A DNA stretch of 24,647 nt, from the NCBI GenBank assembly GCA_003568945.1, contig BDIP01000221.1, positions 1 through 24,647 on the forward strand, read 5' to 3'. The notes beneath the pieces are model-generated. The model saw nothing but the letters and a program-made list of their open reading frames with translations. It was not told the origin of the DNA and made no database searches. The position numbers and the translations under genes are program-made. Shown in pieces: positions 21,801 to 24,647 of the stretch (its first letter is position 1; the number at the start of each line of letters is the position of its first letter). Source of the stretch: Kipferlia bialata (taxonomy: Eukaryota > Fornicata).

Positions 21801-21934
21801 TAGAGTCTGACCCGGTTGGCGCTAGTACTGGCACTGACACTGTTGGGAAGGCGTCTGGGGAGGGAGAGAGACACACACACATGGTCAATGCTCCAGAGTC
21901 TACTAGCGGTGTTGATGACGGAACACCAGTGTGA
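15662..21934 (+). CDS. MATE-family multidrug/toxin efflux transporter, 21 exons
   Basis: Predicted 12-helix cation-coupled exporter of the MATE family. Exons: 15662-15726, 15890-16190, 16395-16456, 16510-16558, 16970-17067, 17261-17297, 17534-17610, 17885-18007, 18123-18205, 18489-18598, 18803-18843, 18955-19003, 19299-19373, 19725-19791, 20004-20070, 20288-20418, 20544-20599, 20875-20937, 21156-21244, 21516-21623, 21769-21934. The sum is 1,917 nt with every junction in phase, giving 638 residues. Residues 1-122 form an acidic cytoplasmic tail. KIGIPSMVSFAIMGIYG then VVDSIFIGRMVGAEALTAIS is the classic MATE first-helix block. MSRALGAGDKAKAN, ALDALFMGVFKWGITGAALAT and GLFSSDPETIQYG are also family-typical. 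Residues about 592-638 form a polar tail. The start is uncertain: the second in-frame ATG (15683) or an upstream exon are alternatives. Many introns contain partial copies of neighbouring exons. Confidence 0.85.
15819..15859 (+). repeat. Poly-C tract in MATE intron 1
   Basis: 41 consecutive C, then T-interrupted C, ending about 30 nt before the acceptor at 15889. It is the third intron of this kind in the window, again with C on the coding strand. Confidence 0.9.
16644..16679 (+). repeat. Echo of MATE exon 4, 3' 36 nt, identical
   Basis: Exact copy of the last 36 nt of exon 4, 121 nt downstream. It is preceded by ATATAG and followed by GTATGTG. If used it would add 12 codons in frame (DSIFIGRMVGAE). 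Confidence 0.9.
16754..16797 (+). repeat. Second echo of MATE exon 4 tail
   Basis: Another copy of the exon 4 tail with donor GTAAGAG, 118 nt beyond the first echo, carrying an 8-nt internal insertion. No acceptor AG immediately precedes it. Confidence 0.85.
16847..16893 (+). repeat. Echo of MATE exon 5, 5' end with acceptor
   Basis: An AACCCCAG acceptor is followed by a copy of the first about 47 nt of exon 5, 123 nt upstream of the real start. It encodes VLTAISVFFVIEKSV versus ALTAISVFFVIENSV; four of its five nucleotide changes are at third codon positions. Confidence 0.9.
17134..17182 (+). repeat. Echo of MATE exon 5, 3' end with donor
   Basis: Degraded copy of the exon 5 tail with a deletion, ending TCGAG then GTACTT, 115 nt downstream of the real exon end. 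Confidence 0.8.
17437..17472 (+). repeat. Echo of MATE exon 7, 5' end with acceptor
   Basis: CCAACCTCAG acceptor plus the start of exon 7, 97 nt upstream of the real copy. It encodes MIPSVFVAAIL versus MLTSVFVAAFL. Part of the preceding intron is duplicated too. Confidence 0.85.
17665..17696 (+). repeat. Echo of MATE exon 7, 3' end with donor
   Basis: Copy of the last 32 nt of exon 7 (CCACTC, CTGC.ATTC, CAAG then GTGGG), 86 nt downstream of the real exon end. Confidence 0.8.
17766..17832 (+). repeat. Echo of MATE exon 8, 5' part with acceptor
   Basis: TTACACCAG acceptor then SICRAIGVSDTVVPY versus exon 8 SICTLIGVSDTVMPY-type sequence, 119 nt upstream of the real start. TCC GAT ACC became TCT GAC ACT, three synonymous changes in a row. 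A 7-nt deletion follows. Confidence 0.85.
18273..18299 (+). repeat. Echo of MATE exon 9, 3' end with donor
   Basis: Copy of the last about 27 nt of exon 9 plus donor GTGGGTATATG, 94 nt downstream of the real exon end. Nearly identical. Confidence 0.9.
19121..19298 (+). repeat. Two tandem echoes of MATE exon 13 start, each with acceptor
   Basis: CCCCAG plus AINGAIQIG-coding sequence begins at 19121 and 19208 and again at the real exon, 19299 (periods 87 and 91 nt). The first two copies continue alike (GGAGTTGGAATATG then TA-rich) and differ from the third, which continues into the full exon. So three near-equal acceptors stand in a row. Confidence 0.9.
19449..19494 (+). repeat. Echo of MATE exon 13, 3' end with donor
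   Basis: Preceded by CCTTAG and followed by GTACTG, 121 nt downstream of the real exon end. It encodes MLQRTMDDLDAAQ versus MLQRTMDNPDAAQ; AGG/AGA, GAC/GAT, GAT/GAC and GCG/GCT are synonymous. Using this acceptor would break the frame. Confidence 0.85.
19937..19945 (+). repeat. Short echo of MATE exon 15 acceptor
   Basis: CTTACCCTCAG then CCATGGT repeats the acceptor and first bases of exon 15 (20004) 67 nt upstream, then diverges into TA repeats. Confidence 0.5.
20134..20180 (+). repeat. Echo of MATE exon 15, 3' end with donor
   Basis: Encodes FYRGAKQYRRVVEAIR versus FNRGAKQYRRVVDAIR, then donor GTACAT, 110 nt downstream of the real exon end. Of six base changes, four are synonymous. Confidence 0.9.
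20658..20692 (+). repeat. Echo of MATE exon 17, 3' end with donor
   Basis: ACTAG then a 35-nt copy of the exon 17 tail and donor GTGAGTGT, 93 nt downstream. It encodes ETVQCGSTVIRY versus ETIQYGSTVIKY. Confidence 0.85.
20760..20790 (+). repeat. Echo of MATE exon 18, 5' end with acceptor
   Basis: CCCTTCAG then a diverged copy of the exon 18 start (LSPILLTVI versus LSPVFLTAI), 115 nt upstream. Confidence 0.75.
21327..21348 (+). repeat. Echo of MATE exon 19, 3' end with donor
   Basis: Copy of the last about 22 nt (TAGTCCCATGG, CCCTGGATAG then GTGGG), 104 nt downstream of the real exon end. Confidence 0.75.
21400..21429 (+). repeat. Echo of MATE exon 20, 5' end with acceptor
   Basis: CTAACCGCAG then a 30-nt copy of the exon 20 start (RSASQTTIF versus RSASQSTIF), 116 nt upstream of the real start. 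Confidence 0.8.
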
Positions 21935-22399
21935 GGCTAGTGGCCTGACGACTTGGTGGCAACCCTCAGTTTCTTTAGCTGTGCTTATATATCGTACCGA
22001 AGTGTCCCGTTCCTGATAGTTACTGAAGCATGTACTTGTGTAATAGAGTTGGTGTGCAGGTAGTAAGTGATTAGCCTACATTGGCTTACAAATGCGTACT
22101 GCTAGAGGCAAACTTCATGATACATGCATGACTTGTGCACACTCTTGTCTCTTGAACTGTTAACCACAGACATCAAAGATGTTCTATTGTTACCTCAACA
22201 ACGCTACCATTAGTAATGGTAACCATTACCCAATCAGTGATTTAGTCACTACACCTTATGTTGTTCTTCTCTATAAAGATGGCAGATACTATACATTATT
22301 CGTGGTCCCAAATGATTCCATAAGGCTAGAATACCCATAGATCTACCAGTCGAACATGGAGGTGCAGTACAGTATGTCTTTGATACGTGTAGACAGCAG
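21935..22399. other. Convergent intergenic region, no gene seen
   Basis: Between the MATE stop and the stop of the minus-strand gene at 22400. No supportable coding exon. It holds a perfect 8-bp-arm palindrome at 22213-22229 (arm GTAATGGT, centre a) and a looped repeat AGTGA / TCACT nearby. Confidence 0.6.
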
Positions 22400-24647
22400 T
22401 CACCGCCTTGCGCTTTCTATAAGCGCCACGATGTGCCGGAGGGGGTCGGTGCTTCTGTCCTTGACCTCTAAAGGTACAGCAGATAGAGCCCATCCCATGT
22501 CATGGTGGGGGTACTCCAGGGAAGGACCAACCTCAGGTTGGTACCAGGTTGGCAACCTGGTACAGATCAGCGGTTGAAGGTATGGCTTCATAATCTCTAG
22601 TCTCTGTAGGAACCCATGTATGCATAATGCAGAGAGCAGGGGCAAAACACAGACTCTGAGGCAGACGTCTTGCGCCTACAAGCGATCCAAGTACTCGCCA
22701 TTCCTGCGGTGAATACAGTTACCCTCGAACCCTCACTTGAAGACTCCAGGTATATGTATTACGAGGAAACACGTTACCTGCGACAGGATGTCATATGCAC
22801 CCACCACACGGACTCTTGGATCATCACATAGGACACAGGGTGACATTACTATGAGACGCCCCACCATGTAGGATACACCACCCTTCTGCAGACGCATTGG
22901 AGGTATAGCAATGTCAAATGGCTGCCAGCCTTCGGTTACTCTCTAGACAGTAGGGATTTAAGCAATACTGGCAATACCAGTATTCTATACCAGTCTGGTA
23001 AAGTACCCTTAGACTGACAACCAACTCACAGATATAGAAGCGTAGGCGATGTACCTTGTGGGTATGAGAATGTGTACCAGCCCTCGTCTCCGGGTTCGTG
23101 ACTGATGGCGTATGCGATGTTGTCACTCACCACCACCCCGTTCTTTCTGATGTGGGGTGTCCAGGAGCCATTGAGACCACCGCCGGCCTCAGCCTCCGGG
23201 TGGTAGTAACAAGTGCGATCTGGTGTCAATGTATGGAAGTTGATTGTCAAACTAAGGCGAGTTCATTCATGTACAGACATAACCTAACAGGTAGTGGTTT
23301 CTACTTCTCTATACCGGTTGAAGGACAGCCCTCGCAGTCACCTGATATTGTATTAGACAGACTGTCTAATTTGACAGTACAGTAGAACTATGACTCGCTC
23401 TAGAAGACCCTTTTCCAAACGTTGTGTACAAAGGAAATATGGGACCCACAACGTGTTGTATATGTTTATGCGTACTTGTAGTTCTGGTCCTTGTTGGTGG
23501 GGTCTCCAGCTGGGCTGTCAGATACCGCGAATACTGTGAACCCGGTCTCCAGAATGGTGAAGTTGGCGACGGGAATGGAGTCAGACGACCTGGGTAAGTG
23601 TGTCAACTGTACACATCTATTACACATCAACTATATCAATTATATCAACTATATACATATATCGATTTGTTACCCGAACAACCATGACAGAAGATCAATT
23701 GAGTATATTCAGCATGGGCCGCTTTGTTGAGGCCGTACCTAAACCACCCACAGTCCATAGAGACTACTCGACTGGTCATAGTGTCTTCGGATATGGCGAG
23801 AATTCTGCCACCTATCATGTTAGACACCAGTTGAGACTCTATATACACACTAGTCTTCAGGGTAGGGGTAGCCGTATCTACTAGATTATTGATGTGGTCA
23901 TCAGAGAATAGAAGATTATCATTTGACTATCATTGCGTCTCGGCAAAAGATGTATAATGTACCGCAAGGGATAGGGGATCCCCAAACACACTTCACTGGA
24001 GTCTACAGTACGTACCTGGGGATGGATGAGAGTAGAGACACCCCCCTATTCTAGCCATGGGGAGACTGTTGGTGGAGAGAACCAGGTCAGGGAGGGGCTC
24101 GTGAGAGAGGCTAGGGGAGGCGGAGTCAGCCCCTAGCAGTGACACCACCATTCCCATCCCGCAATCAGATACACACAGGGTCTGGTTGTGCCCTATCTGG
24201 ACAGGAGGTGGACGTCTCCTGATGCCAAATGGCACGGCCTTGACAGCGATGTGTCTCATGGACATTGACGTGAATGGCATGGTAGAGTATAGAGATACCT
24301 CTTTCAGTTTGGGGTGCTCTTCACAATTGAGGCCATCCAGTATCAACTTGGGTATTATTTTTGTTCTACAGTACAGGTACCCAGATAACTATTGAAACCA
24401 TCAAGCACTGAGTATATCAACAGTATGTATGGCCTCTCGACCGATTATCTTACTATTCAGCCACCTTCAAAGGCCAATCAAGCCTTTGGAAGACCAGTAA
24501 CAGAACACCGGCACAATATACAATGTGTAACCCACCAGAGGTGGAACTGATTCCGGTGCGTAGTGCACCCCAGCCACGTGATCCCAATCAGGCTGTAGAG
24601 GGAGTGAGACATGGGCCTGAGACAGACATAGATGGAGAGCTGGTGGA
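22400..24647 (-). CDS. Unrecognised protein, possibly kelch-like beta-propeller (5' end outside window or unresolved)
   Basis: Eight in-phase exons: 24592-24536, 24388-24016, 23838-23739, 23589-23476, 23251-23055, 22929-22778, 22703-22680 (24 nt), 22603-22400 (stop TGA at 22402-22400). They give 406 residues. The 24593-24647 stretch is open in the same frame but also looks like an intron end (CTCACTCCCTCTACAG), so the start is unresolved. No family is recognised. Segments such as DEGWYTFSYPQGWQPFDIAI, MRLQKGGVSYMVGRLIVMSP and RVRVVGAYDILSQEWRVLG alternate strands with aromatic residues roughly as degenerate kelch blades do (hydrophobic strand, then Y-D-....-W). This is weak evidence. The stretch TKIIPKLILDGLNCEEHPKL to VSDCGMGMVVSLLG does not look like kelch. 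Acceptors are less C-rich than in the plus-strand genes. Confidence 0.6.
22526..22563. repeat. Two overlapping single-base-centred palindromes inside a coding exon
   Basis: 22526-22542 has arm ACCAACCT, centre c. 22541-22563 has arm GTACCAGGTTG (11 bp, the longest in the window), centre g. They share the GT at 22541-22542. Both lie in the last exon of the minus-strand gene and encode part of CTRLPTWYQPEVG. Confidence 0.9.
22964..23000. repeat. Palindrome pair in intron of the 22400-24647 gene
   Basis: 22964-22984 has arms AATACTGG / CCAGTATT around a 5-nt core that is itself centred on one base. 22988-23000 has arm TACCAG, centre t. Confidence 0.85.
23352..23370. repeat. Single-base-centred palindrome, 9-bp arms
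   Basis: Arm ATTAGACAG, centre a, in the intron between exons 23589-23476 and 23251-23055. Confidence 0.9.

Noticed and set aside
1-24647. Transposons, virus-derived elements, tRNA or rRNA genes, CRISPR arrays
   Set aside because: No transposase, reverse transcriptase, integrase or capsid-like reading frame, no cloverleaf and no spaced direct-repeat array was recognised by reading; sensitive searches were not possible.

Overview
The window is nuclear DNA of an intron-dense protist. Six protein genes are split by about 90 short introns, mostly 50-120 nt. Donors are mainly GTA (GTATG, GTACG). The acceptor is CT[C/G/A]AC, then a few pyrimidines, then AG (CTCACCCCAG, CTGACCCCAG). A branch-point-like CTNAC fused to the acceptor AG is typical of metamonads such as Giardia and Trichomonas. 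The high intron number suggests an intron-rich fornicate such as Kipferlia bialata. The organism is inferred from splice signals only; no marker gene was used.

Layout, left to right. (1) 1-1713, minus: N-terminal part of an AATF/Bfr2/Che-1-like ribosome-biogenesis protein, running off the left edge. (2) 2112-11169, plus: a 49-exon gene for a 1,792-residue TRAPPC11 (foie gras)-like trafficking subunit. (3) 11751-13477, minus: a six-exon gene for a 285-residue protein with a coiled coil and a C-terminal discoidin (F5/8 type C)-like domain. (4) 13670-15654, plus: the N-terminal HEAT repeats of an importin-beta-like protein, ending in a stop after only about 213 residues. (5) 15662-21934, plus: a 21-exon, 638-residue MATE-family transporter starting 7 nt after that stop. 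(6) 22400-24647, minus: the C-terminal 406+ residues of an unrecognised, possibly kelch-like protein, running off the right edge. I followed codon phase by hand through every exon listed, and all models stay in frame. The genes are housekeeping and accessory functions with no evident shared pathway.

Three structures are not explained by the genes. First, the MATE gene, and on a smaller scale the AATF gene, carry many partial copies of their own exons ('exon echoes') in adjacent introns. Each includes a splice junction and most are displaced by about 85-125 nt. They differ from the parent exons mainly at third codon positions, as if they came from a second coding copy. Second, two areas (about 11.4-13.6 kb and 22.2-23.4 kb) are rich in perfect inverted repeats centred on a single unpaired base, with arms of 6-11 bp. 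Third, introns of plus-strand genes contain C runs of 25-43 nt, always on the coding strand. The echoes and the importin/MATE junction could be real or could be assembly errors, and I say so for each.

I saw no tRNA, rRNA, CRISPR, transposon or virus-derived element.
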